Shown here one piece after another: positions 1-61,314 of a DNA stretch of 64,000 bases. The stretch is from assembly GCF_028389875.1 (NCBI RefSeq), contig NC_084664.1:60528703-60592702 (forward strand), in the 5' to 3' direction. Below the pieces are notes generated by a model. That model was given only the letters and a program-made list of their open reading frames with translations, did not search any database and had not been told where the DNA came from. This stretch comes from Rhea pennata (taxonomy: Eukaryota > Chordata > Aves > Rheiformes > Rheidae). Position numbers and translations under genes: made by a program. Numbering within the stretch: position 1 is the stretch's first letter; each line of letters starts with the position of its first letter.

Positions 1-820
1 ATGACCTGAATGAGGGGACAGAGTGCCTCCTCAGCAAGTTTGCTGATGCTACCAAGCTGGGAGGAATGGCTGACGCACCTGAGGGCTGTGCTGCCATTCA
101 GGGAGACCTGGGCAGGCTGGAGAGTTGGGCAGGGAGGAACCTCCTGAGGTTCAACAAGGGCAAGTGCAGAGTCCTGCACCTAGGGCAAAATAACCCTAGG
201 CACCAGTACAAGCTGGGGGCTGACCTTCTGGAGAGCACCTCTGCAGAGAAGGGCCTGGGAGTGCTGGTGGATGACAAGTTGGCCATGAGGCAGCAGTGTG
301 CCCTTGTGGCCAGGAAGGCCAATGGTCTCCTGGGGTGCGTTAGGAAGAGTGTTGCCAGCAGGTGGAGGGAGGTGGTCGTGCCCCTCTCCTCAGCCCTGCT
401 GAGGCCTCGTCTCTAGTCCTGTGTCCAGTTCTGGGCTCCCCAGTACAAGAGAGGCATGGAGCTCCTGGAGAGTCCAGCGTCGAGCTGCTAAGATAGGGCA
501 GATGCTCTAGTCCCTTCGTCATGAGGAACGTCTGTGGGAGCTGGGCCTCTTTAGCCTGGGGAAGAGAGGATTTGAGGGGGAATCTTATCAATGTGTGTGA
601 GTACCTGAAGGGAGGGTGTCAAGGGGATGGGGACAAACTCTTTTCAGTAGCCTCATGTGAAAGAACTAGAGGCAATGGGCAGAAATTGAAGCACAGGCAG
701 TTCCGCCTGACCGTGAGGGGGAATTTCTTCCCTGTGAGAGTGACGGAGCACTGGACCAGGTTGCCCAGAGAGGTTGTGTGGTCTCCTTTTCTGGAGATAT
801 TCAAAGTCTGCCTGAATGGC
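1..820 (+). mobile_element. CR1 LINE copy A, 3' part, truncated at its 3' end
   Basis: Non-LTR retrotransposon of the avian CR1 family, running in from off-window. It aligns with copy B from position 2866 on and is nearly identical over the first 460 bases (about nine differences by eye). It encodes the end of the reverse transcriptase and the C-terminal domain. The frame is 0 mod 3: FADATKL at 39-59, then an open stretch to a TAG at 414-416 where related CR1 proteins read on through Glu. A short block around 461-510 differs from copy B. The match stops near 820, so the last 120 or so bases, including the ATTCTGTG octamers, are missing and the sequence passes directly into the 5' part of copy B. 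Non-functional. Confidence 0.9.
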
Positions 821-966
821 CAAGTTGGGTTGGGGGGCCTCCAACGGGTGCATGCAGCTGGGGATGTGCGTTTGGGACATGGCTATGGGGAGACCCCCGT
901 ATACCCTTCCTGGGAAACCTGCAGGCAGGACTGCCTCTGAAACGCGTGTACACCGATGCATGCAGC

Positions 967-1760
967 ATGGGGGACAAACAGCAGGAGCTGGAGATCTGTG
1001 TGCGATTGCAGGGCCATGATCTCATTGCAGTCAAGGAGACATGGTGGGATAGCTCACATGACTGGAATGCTGTCATGGATGGCTGTGTGGTTTTTAGGAG
1101 AGGCAGGCCAGGAAGGTGAGGTGGTGGAGTTGCTCTTTATGTGAGAGAGCAACTGGAATGCATTGAGCTAGGGGTGGAGGAGGAGGAGGCAGTTGAGAGC
1201 TTACGGGTAAAGATCAAAGGGCAGGCTAGCATGGGGGACACTGTTGTGGGTGTCTACTACAGGCCACCTGACCAGGAAGAGAAAGTTGATGAGGCGTTCT
1301 ATAGACAGCTGGAGGTAGCCTCACGATCACAGGCCCTGGTTCTCATGGAGGACTTCAGCCACCCTGACATCTGCTGGAAGGACTACACAGCAAGGCACAA
1401 GCAGTCCAGGAGGCTCCTGCAATGCATTGATGATAACTTCCTGTCACAAAGGGTGGAGGAGCCTACGAGGAATGGTGTCCTGCTGGACCTTGTCCTTACC
1501 GACAGAGAGGACTGGTTAGAGATGTGAAGGTTGGGGGCAACCTTGGCTGCGGTGACCATGAGATGGTGGAGTTCAGGATCCTGCAGGAAAGAAGTAAGAC
1601 AGCAAGCAGGATTGCAACCCTGGACTTCAGGAGAGCGGACTTTGGGCTCTTCAGAGACCTGCTTGGTGGAGTCTCATGGGTTAAGGCCCTAGAAGGAAGG
1701 CGGGGTCCAGGAGAGTTGGCTAGTATTCAAACATCACTTCCTCCAAGCTCAAGAGCGGTG
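967..1760 (+). pseudogene. CR1 ORF2 endonuclease region, broken
   Basis: An apurinic/apyrimidinic-type endonuclease domain of a CR1 ORF2, read from ATG 967. Recognisable pieces are the ETWWD block near 1038-1050, VYYRPPDQEE near 1252-1280, EDFSHPDICWKD near 1348-1385 and GDHEMVEF near 1551-1573. The TGA at 1117-1119 probably arose from CGA by CpG decay, because the same frame continues at 1120. A frameshift lies near 1524. The GDFN motif reads EDFS and the SDH motif reads GDH, so catalytic residues appear altered as well. It is not expected to make an active enzyme. Confidence 0.82.
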
Positions 1761-1767
1761 CATCCCT

Positions 1768-3281
1768 ATGAGTAAGAAGTCCAGCAAAAGGGGCAGGAGA
1801 CCTGCATGGGTGAGCAAGGAGCTCCTGGCCAAATTCAGACAGAAGAAGAAAACACACAGAATGTGGAAGAGGGCACAGGCTACTTGGGAGAATTATAGGA
1901 ATGCAGTCAGAGTATGTAGAGATGCTGCGAGGAAGGCTAAGGCCCAGCTGGAATTGAGTCTGGCAAGGGATGTTAAGGACAACAGGAAGGGCTTCTCCAA
2001 ATACATCAGTAGCGCAAGAGGAGGACTCGGGAAAATGAGGGCCCACTGCTGAATGGGGTGGGGGCTCTGGTGACAAGGGGTACAGAGAAGGCAGAATTAC
2101 TGAATGCCTTCTTTGCTTCAGTCTTCACTGCTAAGGGCAGCCCCCATGAATCCTGGAACCTGGACACGAGGGAGAAAGTCTGGAGAAAAGAAGACTTCCC
2201 TTTGGTTGAGGAGGAAAGGATTAGAGACCTTCTGGGCAGGCTAGACATCCACAAATCCATGGGCCCGGATGGGATGCACCCACAGGTACTGAGGGAGCTG
2301 GTGGATGTTGTTGCCAGGCTGTTCTCAATCATCTTTGAAAGGTCCTGGAGAACTGGAGAGGTGCCTGAGGACTGGAAGAAAGTCAGTGTCACTGCAGTCT
2401 TCAAGAAGGGCAAGAAGGAGGACCCAGGCAACTATAGGCTGGTCAGCCTCACCTCCATCACTGGAAAGCTGATGAAACAGCTCATCCTGGATGTCATTTC
2501 CAGACATATGGAGGGAAAGAAGGTGATCAGGAGTAGCCAGCATGAATTCACCAAGGGGAAGTCCTGCTTAACCAATCTGATAGCCTTCTATGATAGCATG
2601 ACTGGCTGAGTAGATGAGGGGAGAGCAGTGGACATTGTGTACCTTAACTTCAGGAAGGCTTTTGACACTGTCTCCCCTAACAGCCTCCTAGAGAAGCTCA
2701 GGAAGTGTGGGTTAGACGAGTGGACAGTGAGGTGGATTGAGAACTGGCTGAAATACAGAGCTCAGAGGGTCGTCATCAGTGGCATGGAGTCTAGTTGAAG
2801 ACCTGTAGCTAGTGGCTTCCCCCTGGGCTCAGTACTGGGCCCCATCCTGTTCAACTTCTTCATCAATGACCTGGATGAGTGGACAGAGTGCCTCCTCAGC
2901 AAGTTTGCTGATGCTACCAAGCTGGGAGGAATGGCTGATGCACCTGAGGGCTGTGCTGCCATTCAGGGAGACCTGGGCAGCCTGGAGAGTTGGGCGGAGA
3001 GGAACCTCCTGAGGTTCAACAAGGGCAAGTGCAGAGTCCTGCACCTAGGGCAAAATAACCCTAGGCACCAGTACAAGCTGGGGGCTGACCTTCTGGAGAG
3101 CACCTCTGCAGAGAAGGGCCTGGGAGTGCTGGTGGATGACAAGTTGGCCATGAGGCAGCAGTGTGCCCTTGTGGCCAGGAAGGCCAATGGTCTCCTGGGG
3201 TGCATTAGGAAGAGTGTTGCCAGCAGGTGGAGGGAGGTGGTCATGCCCCTCTCCTCAGCCTTGCTGAGGCCTCGTCTCTAG
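1768..3281 (+). pseudogene. CR1 ORF2 linker and reverse transcriptase region, broken
   Basis: Continuation of CR1 ORF2. A basic linker (1768-2052) shifts frame near 2050 into the reverse transcriptase frame (0 mod 3). RT blocks in order: [14 protein letters not shown] near 2259-2300, [12 protein letters not shown] near 2403-2438, KAFDTV near 2655-2672, [12 protein letters not shown] near 2820-2855 and FADATKL at 2904-2924. In-frame stops are TGA 2607-2609, TGA 2796-2798 (a Trp codon in relatives) and TAG 3279-3281. The active-site FADD box reads FADA, so the catalytic second Asp is missing. The TAG and the FADA change are shared with copy A. Confidence 0.85.
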
Positions 3282-3790
3282 TCCTGTGTCCAGTTCTGGG
3301 CTCCCCAGTACAAGAGAGGCATGGAGCTCCTGGAGAGAGTCCAGTGTCGGGCTACTAAGATGATGAGAGGGCTGGAGCATCTGCCCCATGAGGAACGTCT
3401 GTGGGAGCTGGGCCTCTTTAGCCTGGGGAAGAGAGGATTTGAGGGGGAATCTTATCAATGTGTGTGAGTACCTGAAGGGAGGGTGTCAAGGGGACGGGGA
3501 CAAACTCTTTTCAGTTGTCCTGTGTGACAGGACAAGAGGCAATGGGCAGAAATTGAAGCACAGGCAGTTCCGCCTGACCGTGAGGGGGAATTTCTTCCCT
3601 GTGAGAGTGACGAAGCACTGGACCAGGTTGCCCAGAGAGGTGGTGGAGCCTCCTTTTCTGGAGATACTCAGGGCCTGCCTGGATGCAACCCTGTCTACCA
3701 TGCTCTAGGTGACCCTGGTTTTGAGCAGTGAGGTTGGACTAGATGATCTCCAGAGGTCCCTTCCAACCTCAACCATTCTGTGATTCTGTG

Positions 3791-5513
3791 AAGACTTGAT
3801 TAGAATTAAGATGCAGGTATGTAGTTATAGAAGTAAACTTACTGAGTTTATAGAGATTGTGAATATTTCATGTGAGGGCCAGCCTGAGAAGTAAAGCTAG
3901 CATGGCATAATATGCCATAGGAAAAAGTTTGTTTGTCCTAACAGTCGTGAAGAATATCCCTTGCAATAAAGCCTTAAATCAAATTTGTGATTTTTTTTTT
4001 TTTCACAATTGAAATAACTATAGGTACTGTTATGCAGGTAATTATGTTTCCCTGGTTTATAAAACATGGCTTAAAAAGTAAATGGAATGATAAGAGCACA
4101 AAAAGTGAGAGAATTTAAGCAAATTTGGAGTCAGAGGTGAATCTTTATTTTCATAAAATAGTTCAAAGTAGACTATAAACCTTCACTCTTGTTGTTGTTT
4201 TAATAAGAAATATTAGAAGTATTAACTTATTAAACTACAGATATACAGAGATAGTCAAACATAAGTTAAATAGTCTTACTAGTCTAGTTCCAAATTCTGA
4301 CACTCATCAGAAAGATTCAATAATTTGCTGCTATTTGTTGTCATTAAGTAGGTTGATTGCTAAGAAACTGGTATGTACTCTGAAGCACGAGTTTATGTCC
4401 CTTCCCAATCTCTTTCTGTTTCTTATGCTTTGAGCTGTACTGGTTTAACTCCAGAAGTCAGTAATCCAGAGTCATGTCACCAAAGCTAAGTGCAAAATTA
4501 GTTTGGGAAAAAAAAAAAAAAAAAGAAGTTAAATAATCTTCTATATTACTGCTAAAGTTTTCTGTGTATGGTGCAGCATTCCTGCAGTTAAGTTGTTGTT
4601 TTGTTATCCATAATATTATCTTTCGTGTGTACTCCATATCTTAAAATGTTAGGAAAGTACATTAATTTCCTTCTCTTAGTGATATTTCTTAATTTAAGTA
4701 ATCTGGACTGATAAGAAGCTGTGTGTGCCTTGTCCCTAATAATGTGTCACTCTTACAGATGGCTTGTAAAATTAATCTTCAACATTTTCACAAACAAAAT
4801 GGAGGTAATCGTTATATAAACAGTTTCAGGTTTACGTTTTGGAATTCAGTACTATTTCTCAAGTGACATTTAGAATTTTGGTTTAGCAGGAACATACGCA
4901 TAAGTAACGTTTCATGTGCCAAATTAAATGCTAGTACAATTTTAATGATTGTAGATTATTGGGAAGCTTTTCTGTGTAAGAATATATGTGAGAACATGAA
5001 AATAAATTTGTGATGGGCATATTGTTAAATGGTAATTTTGTGCCTTTTAGGTTTTGTGCAAACATTAAATGTGTTGATGTTTTAAATGAGACTACCTCTG
5101 TGGCTGGAGAGCTTACTGATCTTAAAAGTGTGAGCATCTCATGTTGGCCGCTTTTTTTTTTTTTTTTTTTTTTTTCTGGCAGTGGATTTTCAACTGAAAA
5201 CATCTTATTCAAAAGCACGAGGGAAAATAATGTTGCTGTGGTTCTTCTCCCATTTCAGCAATATATGAAATTATTATCAATGTAGACATTCAATCTGTGC
5301 ATATACAGTAGGGAAGGAGTCACGTTATGATTAACTGCTTAAACTGCAGAGGGAGAGGTTGGTTTTTTTTTTGTTTTTTTTTTTTTGTTTTTTTTTTTTT
5401 TGTTTGTTTGTTTTTTTTCTGGATGCATTTACTGAGTAGTCATCTGTTTTCTGCTGTTAAAACTCTTCTCTACCCTTTTATACAGGTTTCATGTTTATCT
5501 TTTTGTTCTGTAG
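3791..5513 (+). other. CUL1: CUL1 intron upstream of the first exon in the window
   Basis: AT-rich sequence between the CR1 3' end and the first visible CUL1 exon. It holds homopolymers (A run near 4508-4524, T24 at 5152-5175, T-rich 5360-5417) and nothing coding. The preceding CUL1 exon was looked for and not found, so it must lie left of the CR1 block. The acceptor is TAG at 5511-5513. Confidence 0.75.
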
Positions 5514-23940
<18,427 letters not shown>

Positions 23941-24379
23941 CACTTTTATTAGCAGTTATCTGACTGTGTGACACTCGGCAAATAGGTATGTGATGGAAAG
24001 AATGAAAGCAACTGAACTTCATAGCAGCCACCCTGCTGCCATTTGGACCTCCCTTTTTAATAACTGAGACCAGGACTCCCATCAGCCAGTCTCAGACTTA
24101 CATCAGAACTGCTCAGGATTGATACATTTCAAGTATGTAAATATGGACACCAATGCCATTTAACCTAATTTAAGAACAGAAAGGAATCAAACCCTTCTCC
24201 TTTAAGGGTTGCATGCTACTGCATTTAAATCAATACATTGGCTATATGGTAAACAGCTGTCATCACAGGCAGCACTTACAAATGTTGGCAGCACTTTGAG
24301 AGCGAGTCTGAATGGACCCATGTGTAATCTGCTATGAAAAACCATTTGTATAGTGTGTTTCATTTTTTAATGTGTGATA

Positions 24380-24385
24380 AATAAA
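24380..24385 (+). terminator. CUL1: CUL1 proximal poly(A) signal AATAAA
   Basis: Canonical hexamer about 440 bases past the stop, with GT-rich sequence 25-50 bases downstream. Confidence 0.65.
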
Positions 24386-24466
24386 AAAAAATTAAAAGAT
24401 TTCTGTACAAGTTGCATTTGGTTTTATTGTTTTAAGTTTCACTACTTACTTACCTTTCTAAATGTA

Positions 24467-24472
24467 AATAAA
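24467..24472 (+). terminator. CUL1: CUL1 distal poly(A) signal AATAAA
   Basis: Second canonical hexamer, 87 bases beyond the first, so alternative 3' ends are possible. Confidence 0.55.
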
Positions 24473-24490
24473 AGGTATAATGATTATGAA

Positions 24491-26785
24491 AGCTATAACA
24501 ATGTTTTGCTGTTCCTCATTTCCACTGTTTGCTGGTGATTTAAAGCACTTTTTGTTCTTTCAAAAATTAATTTTCATCTCTAATCAAATGTGCATGTTGT
24601 TTCTTTTTAAGAGGAAATGTTTGTGTTTTGGAAAGAGAAGAAAGTTGTGCTGATCTGAACAAACATGCAAAATAGAAAATACTTAGAATATATATGACAG
24701 TACTTGATCACTTGAAATCAGAGGCATTTTTTGATACTAAACAGATAGAAAAGGCATTGCACTTAAATGCTGCCCAGAATTAATAAGAAGCTTAGGCTGT
24801 TCTTTTGTCTGAATAGAAGAGAAAGTAAGTTGACTATATTCCTGAAGAGTAATTCTCAATTCCTATTGAATGCAATCTGCCATTGGAATAAAGCATTTTT
24901 GAGTGATACTACATGCAAATTGATGGAGCAGGCTTCATTCTGTTGTTCTCAGTGTGGTGTATGTGTGTGTCATACACAGGTGAGGTGAGCATTAGCTTCC
25001 AAATGTTAACTGTCTGCAAAAGGTTACCATCCTTACAGGTCTGTTTTGCTAAGTGTCTTCCTCTATTCCTGACGGTGAAGAGACCCTAGCTGGCTGCTAG
25101 AAATGGTAATTTGTTCATTGTTTGTTGTGGCAAGAAGAAAAAAGAGGCCTGGGATTTGTTTTGATATGGTATTTTTGTGAGGAAAATTACTTTTTAATGA
25201 CTACAGTTGTGCTTTGTTTTGTGGGACCTACAAAAATGGATGTTGATGATGAAAGGAAAACTTAGTGAAGTCCCAGCCTGGATGATGGAGCAGTGCTAGA
25301 ACTGATTGATTCTACGTGGTTTCAAAAACAGAAGCATGGCACTCTTTTTTTTTTTTTAATGTTAGGATGCTAAGTTTTTTCAACACTCCTGTAGACAATT
25401 CTGTGCTTTGCCAAGGGCATAACTCATAGATGGTTGTAGCATGAGCTAGAGTGGTGTCTGGACAGGTGAAGTGCAGTGAATAATGATCCCAGCATTTGTG
25501 GAAAGCCAGAAAACCTGCCATGTTAGAGCTGCCTCTGAAAGCCTTTTTGGTTTTGTTTTATGGTTTGTCTTACAAGCCCACAAGAGAGTTGGCTGCCTGA
25601 CTACCTGCTCTTAGGAGCAAGTAATACCAGAGGTATGCTCAAGAGGTTTAACTAGTTAAAGCCTTCACAGTGAGGAAGAGTCAGGTAGGCATGTGTAACA
25701 CTCTACAGTCAGGGACAATTTCTTGCAATTAGTTTTTGCAATATTATTTCTTTCCCCTGTGGATGGAAACAACAAGTAATTATTTTGCTGCTGTGTTCAG
25801 AAACTCAGCTGGTTTATCAGAAGTAAACCTTCGCTGAGCTTCTGTGCAAGACCCAAACTGACAATTAACGGCACTCTGATTTTGGATTAAAACTTATGTA
25901 AAACATTTGTAATAAAAGAAGTGTCTATACCAATAAGCAAGACCGTTGTTGCTTACAGGTGAACAAATTAAGAGGTGCAACATAAATGGTCTTAGAGTGA
26001 TGATAAAAAGGGGAAAGAGAAAGGTATGTGCAGTTCCTGTTGCATTCTTTTGGTTTGCACCCTCAGAAGAGCCACAGCTGTAGAGGGCTGTTAGCTGTAC
26101 CGCCTTATTCCCTTACCAAAACAACGGTGTCCTGGGCAGTAAATCTCCACATTGATTGAACTGGGCAGAGAGATTCAAGCCAACTGCTTGAGCACCCGAG
26201 TTGTCATTAAGCTAATATGCATATCGAAGCAGGCCTTGCACAACTAGATGAAGATGCATCTTAAAATGTCTTGAAAGCCTTGCTTGCCCCAAAAAGCATC
26301 ACAGCTCTCACAGCTGCTGCTTTTTTCTAGAGACCAGAGGCAGGAGCGGCTCTGATGACAGTTTCTTGTAGGTCTGTTCCTTCTCCTCCTGCCTGCCCCC
26401 CCACCGCCCCCAAATGTATCCACTGCTACTGGACCCTATTTAGGGCTCAGGATACATGGCAGGAAGGTAGAAGGAAGAAAAAAAAAAGTATAATTGCTGT
26501 TGTAAGAACCGGTTAACTGTAGGAGCAAAAGGGTTCTGAAACAAGAGAATATTTTAGAGAATCTGAATTCAATCCAAGGGCTGAAAAAAAATGAGGATCA
26601 CTATTAAGTTCCTGTATCTATCATACAGATCTCCCCTCCACTGTTCATTTCTTTACATTCATCAAGTATGATCTGAACACAAAAAGAACTAACTAACTAA
26701 CTAAGTATGGTGCTGCCTGGTGTTGTTTTCAACTTCTGAACAAGTCTTCAGCTGGTTAATACAGAATTTCAACTCAGTTCCAGTA
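24491..26785. other. CUL1-EZH2 intergenic region
   Basis: About 2.3 kb between the convergent 3' ends. AT-rich, with a short (CTAA)n at 26690-26705. No gene, RNA gene or repeat family was recognised. Confidence 0.75.
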
Positions 26786-26789
26786 AAAA

Positions 26790-27059
26790 TGAAGAAGTTC
26801 AAGTATCCTTTATTCAAGGTTGAAAAATGTACCACACCACATTATTGCAAAAGTTCATAGGTACAAAACACTTTGCAGCTGGTGAGAAGGCAATAAAAAG
26901 TTGTTTTTTAAATTTGTTACTATAAATTACTGTTACAGTACTTTGCAAATTCAGAATTTCAAATTGCATCTTTTTTATTTTTCTAAAATTGCCCACAGTA
27001 CTAGAAATTCCTGAAGATAAGGCAGCTGTTTGTTTGTTTAAAAGAAGAGGTAGCTGGTG
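26790..27059 (-). other. EZH2: EZH2 3' UTR
   Basis: From the TGA to just past the AATAAA. The cleavage point is approximate. Confidence 0.7.
26809..26814 (-). terminator. EZH2: EZH2 poly(A) signal AATAAA
   Basis: TTTATT on the + strand, about 246 bases past the EZH2 stop. This spacing fits the short EZH2 3' UTR known from mammals. Confidence 0.75.
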
Positions 27060-57608
<30,549 letters not shown>

Positions 57609-60600
57609 TTAACAGTATGAATTCTGACCTCTACTCTCAGAGCAAGTTAGAATGACTAAACAGGCAGGATAGAGACATTTATTTAATATCTATCAGATGC
57701 TTGCAATATAGTCCCAATTAAAAAAAAGAAAAAATTATACTTGAGTGATAGATGCTGAAAAAAAAAATTAATTACAAGTCAGTGGGATCATTCACAGACT
57801 TTGCCTTAAACACCTCAGGCAGCATTATAAAGATAGACAATGGATTTTAAAAGGTGAAGAACAAGTCAGAATTCCCACTGGAAACAGTAATGCTGGCTTG
57901 AATCCTTACAGGTAGTCTTGTAAATTAACTTCTGGACAGCTATGTTAAAGGCAGACAAAAAGCTTTTCTTCCTCACAGGGTTTGCCCTCTTTAGACAAAT
58001 ATCACCCCCTAAACTAGGCTTCTGGACTAGATTTCAAGTGGAGAAAGGTGCCCCTAGTGCAACCCTCCCAGCTAACCACTCAAGCTCCAAAAAGGTCTAC
58101 AAATTCTACCATATGTGCATAGTTTTGGAACAGTTAGAGTAGGAGACCTACCTCTTCATGCTCAAGCGCTCTCTCTCCCCCCTCCCCTGCTTACCATTAG
58201 AGTAAAAGGTACTCTAATAACATTCAAAATGTTCAGTTGGATACAAACAGGACACAGATTCCACTTTTACTGATCATTATTCTGGAACTAGGTGCTTCCT
58301 TTTTATATTTTTCAGGACTGTTGGCAATGAAGGCAATGAAGTTGTACTTTCATATTATAACACAAATGCTTTGCTAGAATATGCCAAAATCTGTTCAGCG
58401 TTTTTGAGAATGAAGGACCATATGCTACAACAGCGCTAGCAAGGACTATTTTGACAGCATCCTGAAACAAAACCACTACGTCGAAGATCGACTTCTTCAA
58501 GAGCTGCACTCTGTAACAAACCCATAATAATTCACTGAATAACTGGAAACAGCATTCACGATAGCCATCACAGACTGCAATGTTGAAAAGTCCCGTAATA
58601 TATTCAATAATATATTCAACAGTAATATATACTCAAACAAGCATAAACAATTTGAGCAAAAATAATTCTAGCCCTTATAATTAATGAAGGTAAGCAAATG
58701 TGAACAGAGCAAACGGATTTGCTGTCTTCTTCAGGACAGAGTAAAACGTGCTACCTTGCCACCCCAGCTCCTTGACAGTCATGAAGACAATTTTATCCAA
58801 GTTATTAAAAGTTCTTTGCTGTTGTACACAGAAGTCTATTTTCTGTATAATAACTTTTTTAGATCCAAGTCCTACCTGACTTTATGACAACCTTGCAAAG
58901 GAAATCATTGCAACCTGTTTACTCTCACGACTAGATCTTCATTTATATTCAACAAAAGGTAACAGCAGTCTATGAGAGCCTGAAATCCATTTTTATGCAA
59001 GACACATTAAATTGTTATACTTTATCAATAAGTTTGGGAGAAGGGGGTTCATATTCATCCTAACAGCAAATACATAATATGCTATACTAAGCAAAGTAAA
59101 AACATGGCAAAATATTCCATTCAGTGGAAATAAATTACACACATAGTATCACTAAATGACAGAAAGATAGAATCTCAATTTTTAAATAATACAGAGCACC
59201 AAAATCATCTTGGTCAGGGTCAGCCACAAGACATGGAAAATGAAGTCAAAATACAAACAAAAACTCAACTGACATTACTAAATTAGTATAACCCATAAAA
59301 ACAAAGCATGGATTGTGTTCACTTACTAATACTGCATCAAACACAGCCTTTTCTAGCCTTGTTTCCTGGAGAATAACAAACGACATGGGCTGGAAAAAGC
59401 TTTCTTAACGAAAATTAAACTGCCAGATAAGCCCCACTCATCAAAATCAGAGATCTATCTGGAAAGCGCATATAATTAGATTAGCAACAAAGAAAAAAAA
59501 AAAATCAAACAAGTCCTGTCCTTGTTTCATACAACTGAAATGCAGCTTCAGAAGACCCTGCAAACAAGGTTCTAAGACCTGAGAGAAATAAATCTCATCC
59601 AGTATACAAATCAAATCTCTTCAACTATTTGGTCATGAACATCATTGTTACCTAATGTGCTAAAATGGTAGAAAAATAATACTTTACAAGAAGACAAATA
59701 CTTCTTTTTAAAACAGCATTACTTCTGCACACTCAGGTCACTCATTTAACAAAATATGCAACTTACAGGAACACTCTCCTCTTACACTAGGTTCAGCTGC
59801 TATTAGGGCACAACATACATAACTGATTTAATCTTTGAGGCACTTAATAAAAAGTCATAGAAAACAAAAAAGAGTACTGTTGTTTATGCAAAGTTATAAC
59901 AAAAAAAAGTTACTCATTTGTTCTAGATATAATGTCAATGTGCCAAGATCACTGGCAGTGCATAGAGTTAAATACATATAGAACAAATTAGAAAAGACTT
60001 TTTTACACAATCAATCCCTAGGAAAACAAACAACACTAAGTGCAAAGAAAACAAACGTATGTTTCTATGCTATGAAAAAATTATATCCAAGAAAAGAACT
60101 AAAAGGTCATGAAGATGTTCGTGTAATACTAATTCCCATAAACCCTGAAAATCTATCAATTTATCTTCTTTTTGAAGCCCTTTTCCAAAACAAGTGAACT
60201 ATATTTGCATGTCTCTGGGCAGCCGTACACCAAACTACTACTACAGTGTTGTAACACATGTATTGTGGTAACAGGTTAATTCTTTTTCTATCCCTTATCT
60301 CAGAAAAGAGTATGAGAAAAACAATGGGGAATGGCAGGGGAAACTTGTAGAGGACATATGAAAACTTTAACTCTCGCAGTATGATCGATCTATCATATTG
60401 GGACTATAAGCAAATGCTACTTAAAATTCCTAAAGCAAATTAAGAGCTTGTCCCAAAAACTATACATCTAGAAAACTTTATTTGAGAAACTGGGATAAAA
60501 AATAGCATAAACAAGGACAGTCTATGCTGAGTCAGGAACCGAGGAGGCAAAAACGGGACAGAAAGGCGCTGGACACTACCTCCATCCCTGGAAAGATAAG

Positions 60601-61314
60601 TGATTTGGAGGATTAGAAGACTGTAAAAAATATGAACACAGCTTGCTGCCAGAGATTGTGTTGAAGTACTGTATACACCGTACTGGTGCATTAGCAGTAC
60701 CTGGCTGTGAGAAGCATTTCTCAAATAACCTTATTCAACCATCTCTAAGTACTCTAAACTGTAACAAACTACTTAACTTTCACTTTGCTATATAAGAAAA
60801 AAGGCCTACACATATTTCCATTAAAGCATGTCCTACTAGACTTGCAGCTAGAACTGCAAATCAGAAAAGCTAGTGGATTATAAAATCTATGTCAGAACTA
60901 GTCAACTTTTGATATAAAAATAAAATTTCAAGATATTCCTTACATTAGCACAGTTGCTCAAGCAATGTATCTAAATAGTTAATCCTGTTCTGTCTTATAA
61001 AACCAGGACAATATAATGTTAAGCAATTTCAACTTAGCAAATGAAAACATGATACTGAACTATCTTAGCACTGCCCACAAGTCATGTCACACACTGTTCT
61101 TATTTCAGCTTCTGAATTCTGCTACTGATTTCTATTGTTTTAAGATCTTTTTCTTTCTTACTTGCATCATCCTCTTTGTACAAAGGACCTACAGAAACCA
61201 TGCAACTGCTTAAAATCCCATTCTGAGAACACTTACGCAAAAGAAAGCAACTATATAGTCAATTCAATTACTATGGACATTTTTTTTCTAAATCAGACAG
61301 TAGAGAGAAAGCAC

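Larger units (their letters stand above)
820..3790 (+). mobile_element. CR1 LINE copy B, nearly full ORF2, with intact 3' terminus
   Basis: CR1 non-LTR retrotransposon. About 820-966 looks like the CR1 5' leader. ORF2 starts at ATG 967, followed by the endonuclease, the reverse transcriptase, a 3' UTR and the diagnostic 3' end, two ATTCTGTG octamers at 3775-3790. The last 60 bases carry the typical CR1 end (GGTTGGACTAGATGATCTCC). It lies in the CUL1 intron upstream of the first exon seen here, in the same orientation as the gene. ORF2 is broken by stops and frameshifts, so it is a fossil, although it is long for a bird CR1 copy. These are usually truncated to a few hundred bases. Confidence 0.93.
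23941..24490 (+). other. CUL1: CUL1 3' UTR
   Basis: Runs from the stop codon to one of two AATAAA signals. The first is followed by a GT-rich stretch (24410-24435), a likely cleavage element. The end is approximate. Confidence 0.7.

Noticed and set aside
66..416. 116-codon ORF, repeated almost exactly at 2931-3281
   Set aside because: Both are the reverse transcriptase tail of the two CR1 copies, not host genes. They end at the shared TAG lesion.
3791..5513. The preceding CUL1 exon
   Set aside because: Looked for the expected upstream cullin segment in all + frames. Nothing with splice sites and homology was found, so it lies outside the window.
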